NCBI GenBank assembly: GCA_013821585.1
Contig: JACDGO010000016.1
Location: 1-14,453, forward strand
DNA: 14,453 nucleotides
Source of the DNA: Sphingomonadaceae bacterium
Lineage (GTDB): Bacteria > Pseudomonadota > Alphaproteobacteria > Sphingomonadales > Sphingomonadaceae
Reading direction: 5' to 3'
In this document: positions 1 to 6,640 of the stretch, piece after piece
How positions within the stretch are numbered: position 1 is the first letter of the stretch
Layout: each line of letters opens with the position of its first letter
Position numbers and translations under genes: made by a program
Notes under the pieces: model-generated
The model's input: the letters and a program-made list of their open reading frames with translations, nothing else
What the model was told of the DNA's origin: nothing
Database searches by the model: none

Positions 1-279
1 GTTCCGGAGATCGCCCGGATGCGGCCCGTCAGCCGCCAGCGGATGCAGCGGCTCGCGGATGAGCTTGCGGCCGAGGGGCTCGTGACGTTCATTGACAATC
101 CGAAGCACCGGCGCTCCAAGCTCGTGCGGCTTACGCCCGAAGGTGATGCGCATTACCGCAAGCTCCACACCGATTTCTTGGCGATCGCCTCGAACATAGG
201 CGTCGCTCTCAGCGAAGCGGATACGCGCAAGGCAATCGAGGTCGTGCGCCATCTGAGCGATAATGTGAGATCGTCGTAG
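1..279 (+). CDS. MarR-family transcriptional regulator, C-terminal part (5' end outside window)
   Basis: The frame is open from base 1 to the stop at 277-279 and encodes about 92 residues with no start of its own. The visible part matches the end of a MarR winged-helix protein: the recognition helix region (PVSRQRMQRLADELAAEGLV), the wing (DNPKHRRSKLVRLTPEG) with the basic and LT..G positions typical of the family, then a C-terminal helix used for dimerisation. MarR proteins are cytoplasmic repressors that bind palindromes and are usually released by small aromatic or phenolic ligands or by oxidation. No ligand can be inferred. The first internal ATG (19) is not taken as the start because the winged helix would be cut. 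Its target and operon lie outside the window. The family is quite certain, the regulon unknown. Confidence 0.85.
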   Translation, partial: VPEIARMRPVSRQRMQRLADELAAEGLVTFIDNPKHRRSKLVRLTPEGDAHYRKLHTDFLAIASNIGVALSEADTRKAIEVVRHLSDNVRSS

Positions 280-492
280 CGTGTGATGGCCTCGGCGTTC
301 CGCGAGAGACGTGACCGCTCTTCCGGAGAAATCGATAGCCGACACGCGTCTTCCAGTGCGCTAAGCATCGACGGTGCCGACCTGTGCTCGTACGAAACCG
401 GCTCATTGTTTTGACCGCTCTCGGGAAGGGCCTCGCCTGCTTTATATGACGAACTTGGGGTCGAAAGCCGCCCTACGCCCATCCCCTATTGC

Positions 493-978
493 TCAATGCG
501 TAAGCGAGGGATCAAGATACCACGACGGACCCTGCCGAAAATCTCCCTCCGGCGCTGGCAGAATGCCGTCAGGCTCAGCAGAGACATAGGGCGCAACAAG
601 CGGCATGGATCGCCCCGTGGTGCGCCTTACAACGCCGACAATGCGCGCACGCGCCTCGAGAATTTCCTCGAGCCATTCAAGATCGTCGAGCATCTGGACA
701 ATTCCGCGTCCCGCAAGGGCGTAATAAAGGCACCGCTGGTAGTCGTCGCACTCGTTGGCGAGCATCCGCTTGAGCTTGGGCTTGCCGCGCGGATCGCCTT
801 CATGAACCCAAGCCACCGCTTCACGGAGCTCGCGCAGCGAATAATAGGCATCATCGACTTCGACGCCGATCGCCGCGTTCGCGATCATCCGGCGCGTCGG
901 CCGGTTATGCGGATCAACCGACGCATCGCGCAGCACGATGTCGGTATCGAAATATTTGCCGATGAACTCACTTTCCAT
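493..978 (-). CDS. Hypothetical protein, 161 aa
   Basis: I do not recognise this family. The protein is acidic overall and probably soluble, with no signal peptide or membrane segment. Its middle (EVDDAYYSLRELREAVAWVH, then KPKLKRMLANECDDYQRCLYYALAGRG) looks helical, and the C-terminal 35 residues are rich in Pro and Gly. The start at 978 is supported by an AGGAG sequence about 8 bases upstream on the minus strand and by a well-formed promoter (-35 TTGACT, 17-base spacer, -10 TATGTT). Codon use has the strong G/C third-position bias of the neighbours. A long open frame on the opposite strand (496-1002) is its shadow. It is transcribed away from the 1056-4336 block. Coding status is quite certain; function is unknown. 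Confidence 0.75.
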   Translation of the reverse strand: MESEFIGKYFDTDIVLRDASVDPHNRPTRRMIANAAIGVEVDDAYYSLRELREAVAWVHEGDPRGKPKLKRMLANECDDYQRCLYYALAGRGIVQMLDDLEWLEEILEARARIVGVVRRTTGRSMPLVAPYVSAEPDGILPAPEGDFRQGPSWYLDPSLTH

Positions 979-998
979 GGTCGTCGCTCCTGCTCAAC

Positions 999-1016
999 GT
1001 GAACATACGGTGAACA
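999..1016 (-). promoter_or_regulatory. Direct repeat overlapping the -10 element, possible operator
   Basis: GTGAACA occurs at 999-1005 and 1010-1016, an 11-base period (TGTTCAC twice on the minus strand). The upstream copy overlaps the -10 hexamer at 1002-1007 and the other sits in the spacer, where a bound repressor would block RNA polymerase. No regulator is assigned. Confidence 0.4.
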
Positions 1017-1030
1017 ATATGGACAGTCAA
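1002..1030 (-). promoter_or_regulatory. Sigma-70-type promoter for the leftward gene at 493-978
   Basis: On the minus strand a -35 TTGACT (bases 1025-1030) and a -10 TATGTT (1002-1007) are separated by 17 bases. The start codon lies about 24 bases downstream of the -10 element with an AGGAG between them. Both hexamers are close to consensus and the spacing is ideal, so this is one of the best promoter matches in the window. Confidence 0.6.
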
Positions 1031-1055
1031 CAATCTTTGCGGCAGTACGAACCCC

Positions 1056-2360
1056 ATGTGGCTATGCCCGCGCCAGACCAAGGGTCGGACCCAACGCACT
1101 GCAATTCCCGGGGTCCTGCAGGATGCGCTGGTGCGCTGGTATTCAGGGCTCGGCGACGATGCCGATCATCGCGCATCGGTAACATTGGTTGTCGCGGCAC
1201 GCGATCGACACCAATGGCTCGTTTGTGACTGCCTGGGTGAAGACTTGCCGCCACCGCTGATCAGCCCGGCATATCTGTCGATCGCGGAAACCTATTACCT
1301 CAGGCGCCTGACGAGCGCGAAGCTCGACCGCCCCGAACACGAAGACAACTGCCCGTTCTTCAGGCCGCAGGCGCCGCACCGGCTGCGCGACGCCGGCAAC
1401 AGCGAACTGACCGAGATCAGCCACCCCGATCGGCTATTCAACGCCCACCGGCTCGCGCCTGAAAAGCTTGCGCAAGTGCCCGATGACGAAGAGCCCGACG
1501 ATCGCTCGCGCGGTGTCGCCATCCCGCGGCTCGCGCGCCTCCTCTGGTGGCTGCTCGAGCGCGCGCAACTCGACGAGCTCGCGCCGCTGCCAGCGGACGG
1601 CCCTTTCCACCCGTCGATTCGCGACCAGTTCGCCGCCCTCGGCCGCGCTACCCAAGCGCTCGAGATCGCCCCGGGCGTGCCACTGGCGAAACACATCTAC
1701 TTTCACCCAAAGGCGCTGACCTCAAACAGGATTTACGCCAGTCTTCGACAGAGCGTGAACGATTGGCCCGCGGGTTTTGCGCCGCAGGCATTCCTCGTGA
1801 CCTATGCCTCGAGCATCCATGGCGAGACGATCACCACGGCTGACGGTGACATCGAAATCCGGAACCGCATCCAGTATGCGACGATGAACACGCACGCGGT
1901 CGGTGGACCGTATCTGACGATCACTGTCATCGGCGAACACAGCAAGGCCGAGGGCTACAGGCCGCTGCGCGCCTACGCGCAGCCAATCCTGGCCGGTAAC
2001 CGGTTCCTCGCTGTCCATGCGCGCGAGGAGCGGATCGCGATCGAACAGCTTATCACGCTTCAATACCGGCTGCGCCGAATGAACGTCAGCCTGACGGCGA
2101 AAAAGCCGCTGTTCAATATCCTGACCAAGCGCGGACCGATCCGCCCCGACATGCTCGTCGCGGCTTTTGACGGCGATACCGGCGAAGAGCGCGAATGGGC
2201 GCTGCAGGTCATCGCCGACAACCGCCCGCAATATGCGCTGATGAGGGACAATGAGCGCAAGCAGCTCGCGCCACTCGGCCGCGTCATCGCGCTCAGCGCT
2301 GAAGACCTTCAGCAGCATGTGCTGAAGCGCGAGATCCTCGCGGACCTGGGGCGATCATGA
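1056..2360 (+). CDS. DUF1173-like protein, about 434 aa
   Basis: The layout resembles the DUF1173 family of accessory and conjugative elements. There is a cysteine pair (WLVCDCLG, about residues 54-61), then AYLSIAETYYLRRL, then an HEDNCPFFRP segment with another cysteine, then RLARLLWWLLERAQLDELAP, which fits the family's helical block after the cysteine region. The CxC...H..C arrangement could bind a metal. This assignment is from memory of the family pattern and not from a search. No signal peptide or membrane segment is seen. The start is uncertain: ATG 1056 has no clear ribosome binding site, and the frame opens at 1014 without another ATG, so a downstream GTG is possible. The next gene begins 51 bases after the stop, which suggests co-transcription. 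Biochemical role unknown. Confidence 0.7.
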   Translation: MWLCPRQTKGRTQRTAIPGVLQDALVRWYSGLGDDADHRASVTLVVAARDRHQWLVCDCLGEDLPPPLISPAYLSIAETYYLRRLTSAKLDRPEHEDNCPFFRPQAPHRLRDAGNSELTEISHPDRLFNAHRLAPEKLAQVPDDEEPDDRSRGVAIPRLARLLWWLLERAQLDELAPLPADGPFHPSIRDQFAALGRATQALEIAPGVPLAKHIYFHPKALTSNRIYASLRQSVNDWPAGFAPQAFLVTYASSIHGETITTADGDIEIRNRIQYATMNTHAVGGPYLTITVIGEHSKAEGYRPLRAYAQPILAGNRFLAVHAREERIAIEQLITLQYRLRRMNVSLTAKKPLFNILTKRGPIRPDMLVAAFDGDTGEEREWALQVIADNRPQYALMRDNERKQLAPLGRVIALSAEDLQQHVLKREILADLGRS

Positions 2361-2411
2361 GCGCCTAGAGAGGAGAGGGCAGGGGAAGGGACTTCAGCGA
2401 AAGGTCCCGAG

Positions 2412-3011
2412 ATGCCCTGCTACGCGCCCGTTCCCCGCCCCGCTCACAGCCCATGGGGCACCATCCAGAGCGCCGAGCAGATCCTGCCGGGCGTCTGGTA
2501 CGTCACGACCGCGAGCCATGGCGGTTTCATCCTGTCGGACGAGCGACAGGCGGCGATGCCCGCGAGCCTCGCGCTGACCGACCCCCTCTACGTGGAGGAC
2601 GCCGACTATGCGCTCGCCGTGCTCGCCTTCGAGGCGGAGTTTCGGGTGAAGGGCGGCGCCGACGCAATCATGGCGAGCAACGCGCATGATACGGTCCGCA
2701 ACTGGTATCCCGACCGCTATGCGGCCTTCACCGGTCAGCCGGTCACGCCCCGGACGAGCCATGTCCTAGACCTGCGGGATGCTTATGCCGAGCGGATCGG
2801 CCGCGATGTCGTCGTCGCCGCCTTCGGGCCCTGGGCGGACTGGGTGCCCGACGGAAAAACCGGGGTGATAGCCCGGCGCCTCATTAGCGTCGACCAGCTG
2901 GCACGGCCGCGCTACGCCGACGAAGACCAGCGTGCGATGGTCGATGCGGCGCGCTACGAAGCGCGCGGCAAGGTCATCAGTCTCGACGAGCTGGACGCGG
3001 TGCCGTGCTGA
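2412..3011 (+). CDS. DUF7007-like protein, 199 aa
   Basis: The N-terminal half (SPWGTIQSAEQILPGVWYV, then TASHGGFILSDERQAAMPASL, then a VEDADYALAVLAFEAEF helix) matches the pattern I associate with DUF7007, a small domain of unknown function frequent on alphaproteobacterial plasmids and integrative elements. The C-terminal half (WADWVPDGKTGVIARRLI and beyond) is not recognised. It is a soluble protein without a signal peptide. It follows the DUF1173-like gene by 51 bases, and that gap holds a purine-rich stretch and a small hairpin (GGGACTT at 2388-2394 with AGGTCCC at 2402-2408). Only a weak ribosome binding site precedes ATG 2412. Its stop overlaps the GTG start of the next frame. The domain name is moderately sure; the function is unknown. 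Confidence 0.75.
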   Translation: MPCYAPVPRPAHSPWGTIQSAEQILPGVWYVTTASHGGFILSDERQAAMPASLALTDPLYVEDADYALAVLAFEAEFRVKGGADAIMASNAHDTVRNWYPDRYAAFTGQPVTPRTSHVLDLRDAYAERIGRDVVVAAFGPWADWVPDGKTGVIARRLISVDQLARPRYADEDQRAMVDAARYEARGKVISLDELDAVPC

Positions 3012-3187
3012 CAGCGCTGGCGCCGCTCGAGCAAGACCGGATCACCGTCGTTATCGTGCTTCCCCAACTCAACAACACAGCGATCCTTCGACGGACCCGC
3101 AACGTCTGCGCCGCGAGGATCGAGGCCGAAGGGCTTCCGGAACCGCCTAAAAGCAGCTTCTTCCTGTGCATCGGCATGACGTTGTAG
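3005..3187 (+). CDS. Hypothetical small protein, 60 aa, GTG start
   Basis: A short frame starts at GTG 3005 and overlaps the end of the preceding gene (stop 3009-3011), an arrangement that usually reflects translational coupling. Codon use keeps the high G/C third-position bias of its neighbours for all 60 codons, which favours real coding. The sequence has a hydrophobic RITVVIVLPQL strand, a basic RRTRNVC segment and a KSSFFLCIGMTL end. I recognise no family. After the TAG at 3185-3187 the same frame stays open for about 170 bases, so it might be a gene cut short by a nonsense mutation. Confidence is moderate that it is translated. Confidence 0.45.
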   Translation: MLTALAPLEQDRITVVIVLPQLNNTAILRRTRNVCAARIEAEGLPEPPKSSFFLCIGMTL

Positions 3188-3311
3188 GAGCTGCGCGAAC
3201 TGCCGGACTGGTGTCTGCGGGGTGATCGTCCTCGTCGAAGCGCGCGCCGCGCCGCGGCTGCGCACCGTCGAGGGCCTGTGGCGCACAACCAGCAGGACAA
3301 GGCCGGGACGC

Positions 3312-3494
3312 ATGACCGATTTCATCCGATCGGACGGGCTGCTGCCATCAGCCGAAATCGATGAAATCATCGTCAACGCGCCAATCGTTCTCGTTGCCTT
3401 CCAGGAAGGCGCCGCCACTGCCCCGCTCGAATCCCGACCGCATCTTTCCGACTGGCTCGACCGCTTCAACGCCCAATCGGGGGAGGCCGTATGA
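3312..3494 (+). CDS. Hypothetical small protein, 60 aa (possible longer 90-aa form from GTG 3222)
   Basis: The sequence is acidic (SAEIDEIIVNAPIVLVAFQE, ending HLSDWLDRFNAQSGEAV) and matches no family I know. The first ATG is at 3312. A GTG at 3222 in the same frame would add 30 basic residues, and that extension has normal codon bias, so the start is not settled; neither site has a strong ribosome binding site. The stop overlaps the start of the DUF3768 gene in an ATGA junction (3491-3494), so the two are probably translationally coupled. Confidence 0.5.
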   Translation: MTDFIRSDGLLPSAEIDEIIVNAPIVLVAFQEGAATAPLESRPHLSDWLDRFNAQSGEAV

Positions 3495-3850
3495 CCAGGA
3501 CATCACTATCACGCGCCGAGACGATTGCCTGTCTCAACGACCGTGCTCGCCACGGGCTCGACCGGACATCGCGGACGATGTTCACGAGGGGCTGCCTCGC
3601 CACATTCTGCGGGGACGACACGCCAAGCGCACTGATCGCCCAGGCCGAACTGCTGAAAGCGATGCGCAACCACCGCTTCGAAAACGACGCCCACGGCGAA
3701 CGCGATTTCGGCGCGTTCGAATTCCGCGATCAACGGGTGTTCTTCAAGGTGGATTATTACGACCTTGAATTGACATACGGCAGCGAGGATCCTGCCGATG
3801 CGAGCCAGACCTGCCGGGTGATAACAATCATGCTCCCGGAGGACTATTGA
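3491..3850 (+). CDS. DUF3768-family protein, 119 aa
   Basis: The order of motifs is that of DUF3768: an N-terminal CLNDRARHG segment, a variable middle, then HGERDFGAFEF, RVFFKVDYYDLELTYGSEDPAD and a CRVITIMLPEDY end. Length matches the usual 110-130 residues. The family is common on plasmids and integrative elements of alphaproteobacteria and has no established function. The start is decided by a GGGGGAGG ribosome binding site at 3479-3486 and by the ATGA overlap with the previous stop. The small gene at 3852 follows its stop by one base and uses a GGAGG inside this gene's 3' end, so both belong to the same transcript. Family call is confident. Confidence 0.9.
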   Translation: MTRTSLSRAETIACLNDRARHGLDRTSRTMFTRGCLATFCGDDTPSALIAQAELLKAMRNHRFENDAHGERDFGAFEFRDQRVFFKVDYYDLELTYGSEDPADASQTCRVITIMLPEDY

Positions 3851-3851
3851 G

Positions 3852-4046
3852 ATGCGACGCATCAAACCCGCCACCGGCATCGACAAGGCCGCCATCGGCG
3901 ACGCCATCAACGCACTGCGCGAGGCGCGAACGCTGTTGCGTCGCGCCGGGGCCGAACGGGCGTGCAAGGCGGCCGCGCGGGCACTAAAGAGTGCCGAGGG
4001 TGCACGGCGCCATGTTCACCACCGCATCATCAGGACCACGCCATGA
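3852..4046 (+). CDS. Hypothetical small helical protein, 64 aa
   Basis: A very basic, alanine-rich, probably all-helical protein with the pattern AIGDAINALREARTLLRRAG followed by CKAAARALKSAEGARRH. Short proteins with the same LREAR...RAG...ALKSAEGA pattern are familiar from sphingomonad accessory DNA, but no function is known. The basic helices could allow nucleic-acid binding, which is a guess. A GGAGG about 10 bases upstream supports ATG 3852. Its stop overlaps the next start as ATGA (4043-4046). Confidence 0.65.
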   Translation: MRRIKPATGIDKAAIGDAINALREARTLLRRAGAERACKAAARALKSAEGARRHVHHRIIRTTP

Positions 4047-4336
4047 GCCGCCACGAGCTTCGCCCCTTGACCGCCGGCGGCCGCACCACCTGCGGCGTGG
4101 TCGGGTGGGATCGTCCCCTGCAGACCTTCTTTGCGCAGTTGTTCAGCCTCAACGAGGAAGGCGAGGATCAAGCGCATATCTGGGTTGGCACATTCCCGCG
4201 TGAGCTCGATTCGGCCGCCGCGGCGATTGCTATCGTCAAGGCCGTATGCGAGACTCCGGACGGCCTGGCGGCCACTCTCGAAACCGAGCGGCTTGCATCA
4301 CCGGAACTTCCGACGGTCGGCAGCAGGTCAGCATGA
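4043..4336 (+). CDS. Hypothetical protein, 97 aa
   Basis: The start at 4043 overlaps the preceding stop by four bases and has an AGGA about 9 bases upstream. An open extension further upstream in this frame lies inside the 3852 gene and is not used. The first half carries TCGVVGWDRPLQTFFAQLF, then HIWVGTFPRELDSAAAAIAIV, which looks like a small alpha/beta fold. I do not recognise the family. It is the last member of the close-packed block; a 148-base gap with no other gene separates it from the DUF736 gene. Codon use is like its neighbours. Probably a real gene with unknown role. Confidence 0.65.
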   Translation: MSRHELRPLTAGGRTTCGVVGWDRPLQTFFAQLFSLNEEGEDQAHIWVGTFPRELDSAAAAIAIVKAVCETPDGLAATLETERLASPELPTVGSRSA

Positions 4337-4484
4337 TGCAGCGGTTCGTCCGACCCCCGCCGTCTGACGCCGGCGACTAGCCGCGCGGGAGGCGGCGCGA
4401 TCCCGGCGAAGGGCCGGGGAGAGAGAGTGGGGGAGGGACTGACGTCCTGGACAAGGGGTTCAGGAAGGTCAGGAGCACCAAGTC

Positions 4485-4982
4485 ATGAACATCGGCACCC
4501 TCAAGAAGAACGAAGCGGGCATTTACATGGGCCGCATCACCACGCTTTCGATCGCGGTTTTCGTCGCGCTCTCGCCCGTCAACAGCACCAACGAGAAGGC
4601 CCCCACCTTCGACGTGATGGCGCTCGCGGCCGACAAGCGGTCGTGGGTCAAGATCGGCGCGCTGTGGTCGTTCACCTCGAACAGCACCGGCGAGGAGTTC
4701 CTCTCGGGCCGGATCGACGATCCGTCGATGGACAAGCCGATCGAGGTCCAGCTGTTCCGCCAGGACGACGGCAGCTACAACGTCGCGTGGCGCCGCCCGG
4801 TTCGTCGCGCCAGCCTGCCGAGCATCGGCGGTGGCGAGGCCGACGAGCTGCCCGCACTTCCCAGCGGCGACAACAGCCCGAGCGGCCCGGGTGCCACCGC
4901 GCCCACCGGCGACGGTCTCGGCGAAAGCACGGCGCCGGCGGCCAAGGGCCGGACCAAAGCGCGCGACCTCGTCGACGCCTGA
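4485..4982 (+). CDS. DUF736-family protein with disordered C-terminal tail, 165 aa
   Basis: Residues 1-109 carry the DUF736 pattern: MNIGTLKKNEAGIYMGRITT, then APTFDVMA, W.KIGALWSFTSNSTGEEFLSG, RIDDPSMDKPIEVQLF and YNVAWRRP. DUF736 proteins are about 100 residues, cytoplasmic and typical of conjugative plasmids and integrative elements of alphaproteobacteria; their function is not established. Here an extra 55-residue tail rich in Gly, Pro, Ser and Ala ends with a basic KGRTKARDLVDA segment and is probably unstructured. ATG 4485 is preceded by AGGAG about 9 bases upstream. The gene stands alone, with 148 bases upstream and a strong terminator 8 bases after the stop, so it has its own transcript or is the last gene of one. 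Confidence 0.9.
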   Translation: MNIGTLKKNEAGIYMGRITTLSIAVFVALSPVNSTNEKAPTFDVMALAADKRSWVKIGALWSFTSNSTGEEFLSGRIDDPSMDKPIEVQLFRQDDGSYNVAWRRPVRRASLPSIGGGEADELPALPSGDNSPSGPGATAPTGDGLGESTAPAAKGRTKARDLVDA

Positions 4983-4990
4983 CACCAGAA

Positions 4991-5023
4991 GGGCTCGCTC
5001 GTTCACACGAGCGGGCCCTTTTC
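4991..5023 (+). terminator. Rho-independent terminator after the DUF736 gene
   Basis: GGGCTCGCTCG (4991-5001) pairs with CGAGCGGGCCC (5008-5018) over 11 positions with one G-T wobble, closing a six-base loop, and is followed by TTTTCCTTT. It lies 8 bases past the stop. Confidence 0.85.
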
Positions 5024-5114
5024 CTTTGCTAACTTATGAGCGTTTGCCCTATTTTGCAGAGTTTCCGTGATATACGCAGTATTCCCATGGTCGTGGCAAA
5101 CCGAAGGAACCGTC

Positions 5115-5396
5115 ATGGCCACCGCATTCGAACGCGCCACGTCAAGCGACGTCGCCAAGCGTTTCGGCTTCGTCTACGACGAGGCCATGACGCATCCCGT
5201 CGAAGTCGAACGCAACGGCGCGGTGCGCGTCATAATGCTGCCGGCTTCCGAATATCATCGTCTCGCCAAGCTCGACCATGTCGCACTTGGTGTCGATGAG
5301 CTTGACGACTATGACGTCAGATCGATCCGGGACGCCCGCGCCTCCGACGCCGCCTACGCCCTGGACCACCTCATGGACGACGCCGCAGCCAGCTGA
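5115..5396 (+). CDS. Phd/YefM-like antitoxin, 93 aa
   Basis: The protein has the shape of a type II antitoxin. Residues 8-50 (ATSSDVAKRFGFVYDEAM, THPVEVERNGAVRVIMLPASEYHRL) match the Phd/YefM DNA-binding fold, with the usual 'set-up-residue, V..NG...V.L....Y..L' pattern. The rest is an acidic, alanine-rich tail (VDELDDYDV ... YALDHLMDD) suited to wrapping and neutralising a toxin. The start at 5115 has GAAGGA 8 bases upstream; an open extension to 5067 is not favoured. It is followed by an overlapping PemK-like toxin frame, which supports the call. Antitoxins of this type normally repress their own operon; an imperfect inverted repeat around GCA (ATAC-GCA-GTAT, 5072-5082) upstream could be the operator. 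Confidence 0.85.
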   Translation: MATAFERATSSDVAKRFGFVYDEAMTHPVEVERNGAVRVIMLPASEYHRLAKLDHVALGVDELDDYDVRSIRDARASDAAYALDHLMDDAAAS

Positions 5397-5775
5397 CATC
5401 CTGCGCTACATCTACCTGTGGAAACACGAACAGGACGATGAGCGCGAGGACGGGTCGAAAATTCGCCCGGTCCTTGTCATGCCGGCGCGCCCAACCGAGG
5501 CCGGGCTTGTGATACTCGTCGCGCCGATCCCCACTCGGGACTACTCCCCGCGACAGTCGGTCGTCATACCCTTACGGGTCTGCGACCATCTCGGACTCGA
5601 CGATCGCTCCAAGATCGTCACCACCGAAATGAACCGCTTTATCTGGGTCGGGCCCGACGTCGTGCCGAACCGTGAGGGCTCGCCTTATTTCGGAACACCG
5701 CCCGCCGCGCTGCACCAGCTTGTGCGAAAGCACCTCCTAAACAACCGCGCACGAATCATCGGCCGAAGTATCTGA
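5311..5775 (+). CDS. PemK/MazF-like toxin, about 154 aa
   Basis: From about residue 27 the protein follows the 'growth inhibitor PemK' pattern: PQPADILRYIYLW, EREDGSKIRPVLVM, VILVAPIPTRDY, VVIPLRVCDHLGLDDRSKIV, then TTEMNRFIWVGPDVVP and a C-terminal AALHQLVRKHLL helix. In MazF/PemK enzymes the Arg of the RP motif and the Thr/Ser of the P.(P/T)T motif are catalytic for mRNA cleavage, and both are present here. The only ATG that gives the whole domain is 5311, which lies 86 bases inside the antitoxin gene in another frame; the resulting 26-residue lead (TP and W rich) is not part of the family. Translation may depend on translation of the antitoxin. Alternative: a non-ATG start near 5390. Confidence 0.85.
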   Translation: MTSDRSGTPAPPTPPTPWTTSWTTPQPADILRYIYLWKHEQDDEREDGSKIRPVLVMPARPTEAGLVILVAPIPTRDYSPRQSVVIPLRVCDHLGLDDRSKIVTTEMNRFIWVGPDVVPNREGSPYFGTPPAALHQLVRKHLLNNRARIIGRSI

Positions 5776-6105
5776 CGGCAACCCGTCGACCCTGGCGCCT
5801 TCTGAAAAACACCCTCTGGCGTATCTGCGCCAAGTCACACCGCTGCTTTGCGTTCCCGAATATTGGTGTCGCGGTGCGCGTCAAAGCCGGACATCCTAGC
5901 CCGTGACCGCAGCAACGCGGCCCAGAACGGTGCCCTGGTCTAATTGCCCGAGCCGACCGAACGGGATCTGGTGGCGCCGTCGAGGCGCGGACGTGAACGC
6001 CTGACCGGGAAACGGTCGGGACTTTGCGCCAGGGGACGGCAGCAAGACGGAGTTGTGCCTGTTTCAGGGGTCCTGGCCCGGTGCGACAGCTCATCCGCCT
6101 TTTGA

Positions 6106-6262
6106 GGTGACACATGCGCCGCTCGCCCAGGTGGTCACAACCCGTCGCCATCGGACCGAGTTGCCGCTGAAGCGGCTGCCCGCACCACTCCAAGGCTCTC
6201 AGGTTTCCCTTCGCTTCGCTGCGGTGTGACCACCCAGGCGGCGGCGCTTTTCATGTGTCACC
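6106..6262. repeat. Long imperfect inverted repeat before ssb
   Basis: The left arm (6106-6139) and right arm (6225-6262) are reverse complements over about 34 bases. The outer 11 bases match exactly (GGTGACACATG against CATGTGTCACC), the inner 10 match exactly (GTGGTCACA region), and the middle is GC-rich with a short insertion (AAAAG side) in the right arm. The arms are separated by 85 bases. The structure ends 35 bases before the ssb start codon. Confidence 0.8.
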
Positions 6263-6277
6263 GGCGGACGGTCCGCC
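6263..6277. promoter_or_regulatory. Perfect palindrome immediately upstream of the ssb ribosome binding site
   Basis: GGCGGAC-G-GTCCGCC has seven-base arms with a one-base centre. It abuts the long inverted repeat and lies 5 bases before the AAGGAGG (6283-6289) of ssb. A protein binding site for autoregulation or a short RNA hairpin are both possible. Confidence 0.5.
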
Positions 6278-6297
6278 GCACCAAGGAGGCCAAGTCC

Positions 6298-6633
6298 ATG
6301 AACAAAGTCCATCTGATCGGGCATCTCTCAGCCGACCCCACGACCCGCGATACCGCCAGCACCAAGATCACCGAGCTCAGGCTCGTCACCGATCGCCCGC
6401 GGATCCGCGACGGCAAGGTTCAGAAGGATCCCGATACCGGCTATACGCTCAAGGACGCCGAATTCCACAAGGTCACCGTCTTCAACGGCCTCGGGGTTCC
6501 GGTTCGTGAACACAAGGCCAAGGGCGACCAGCTCGCGATCGTCGGGCGCATCCATTACACCAAGTGGACCGACGCCGACGGCAACGACCGCTACGGCTGC
6601 GAGATCGTCGCCGAAGAGATCGAGTTCCTCTGA
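6298..6633 (+). CDS. ssb: Single-stranded DNA-binding protein, short accessory type, 111 aa
   Basis: The OB-fold of bacterial SSB is recognisable: MNKVHLIGHLSADPTTRDT, the TELRLVTDRP strand, EFHKVTVFNGLGVPVREHKAKGDQLAIVGRIHYTKWTDADGNDRYGCEIVAEEIEFL. These segments correspond to the core strands and the 'KG..V.V.G.....W.D..G..RY..EI.A' signature. SSB tetramers coat single-stranded DNA in replication, repair and plasmid transfer. The protein stops right after the OB-fold and lacks both the disordered linker and the acidic DDIPF-type tip that chromosomal SSB uses to recruit partner enzymes, which fits a mobile-element copy. AAGGAGG at 6283-6289 fixes ATG 6298. It is followed by a UUCG hairpin terminator and then a small helical protein. 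Confidence 0.9.
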   Translation: MNKVHLIGHLSADPTTRDTASTKITELRLVTDRPRIRDGKVQKDPDTGYTLKDAEFHKVTVFNGLGVPVREHKAKGDQLAIVGRIHYTKWTDADGNDRYGCEIVAEEIEFL

Positions 6634-6640
6634 ACTCGCC

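Larger units (their letters stand above)
5776..6297 (+). other. Non-coding region upstream of ssb
   Basis: No gene is convincing in these 522 bases. A leftward frame (5756-6193) is arginine- and cysteine-rich without family features or a ribosome binding site and is judged a shadow. The stretch is rich in potential secondary structure: TGGCG-TATCTG-CGCCA (5817-5832), GACCG-GGAAA-CGGTC (6003-6017), a long inverted repeat (6106-6262) and a 15-base palindrome (6263-6277) next to the ssb ribosome binding site. Confidence 0.6.

Noticed and set aside
496..1002. 168-codon open frame on the plus strand, opposite the 493-978 gene
   Set aside because: The minus-strand gene has a good promoter, ribosome binding site and codon bias; the plus frame has none of these and an unusual Arg-rich composition.
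4333..4380. 15-codon frame overlapping the stop of the 4043 gene (ATGATG start)
   Set aside because: Too short to support, with no ribosome binding site of its own and no recognisable sequence.
5756..6193. 145-codon leftward open frame upstream of ssb
   Set aside because: Arg-, Cys- and Pro-rich, no ribosome binding site or family features, and it runs into the 3' end of the toxin gene.
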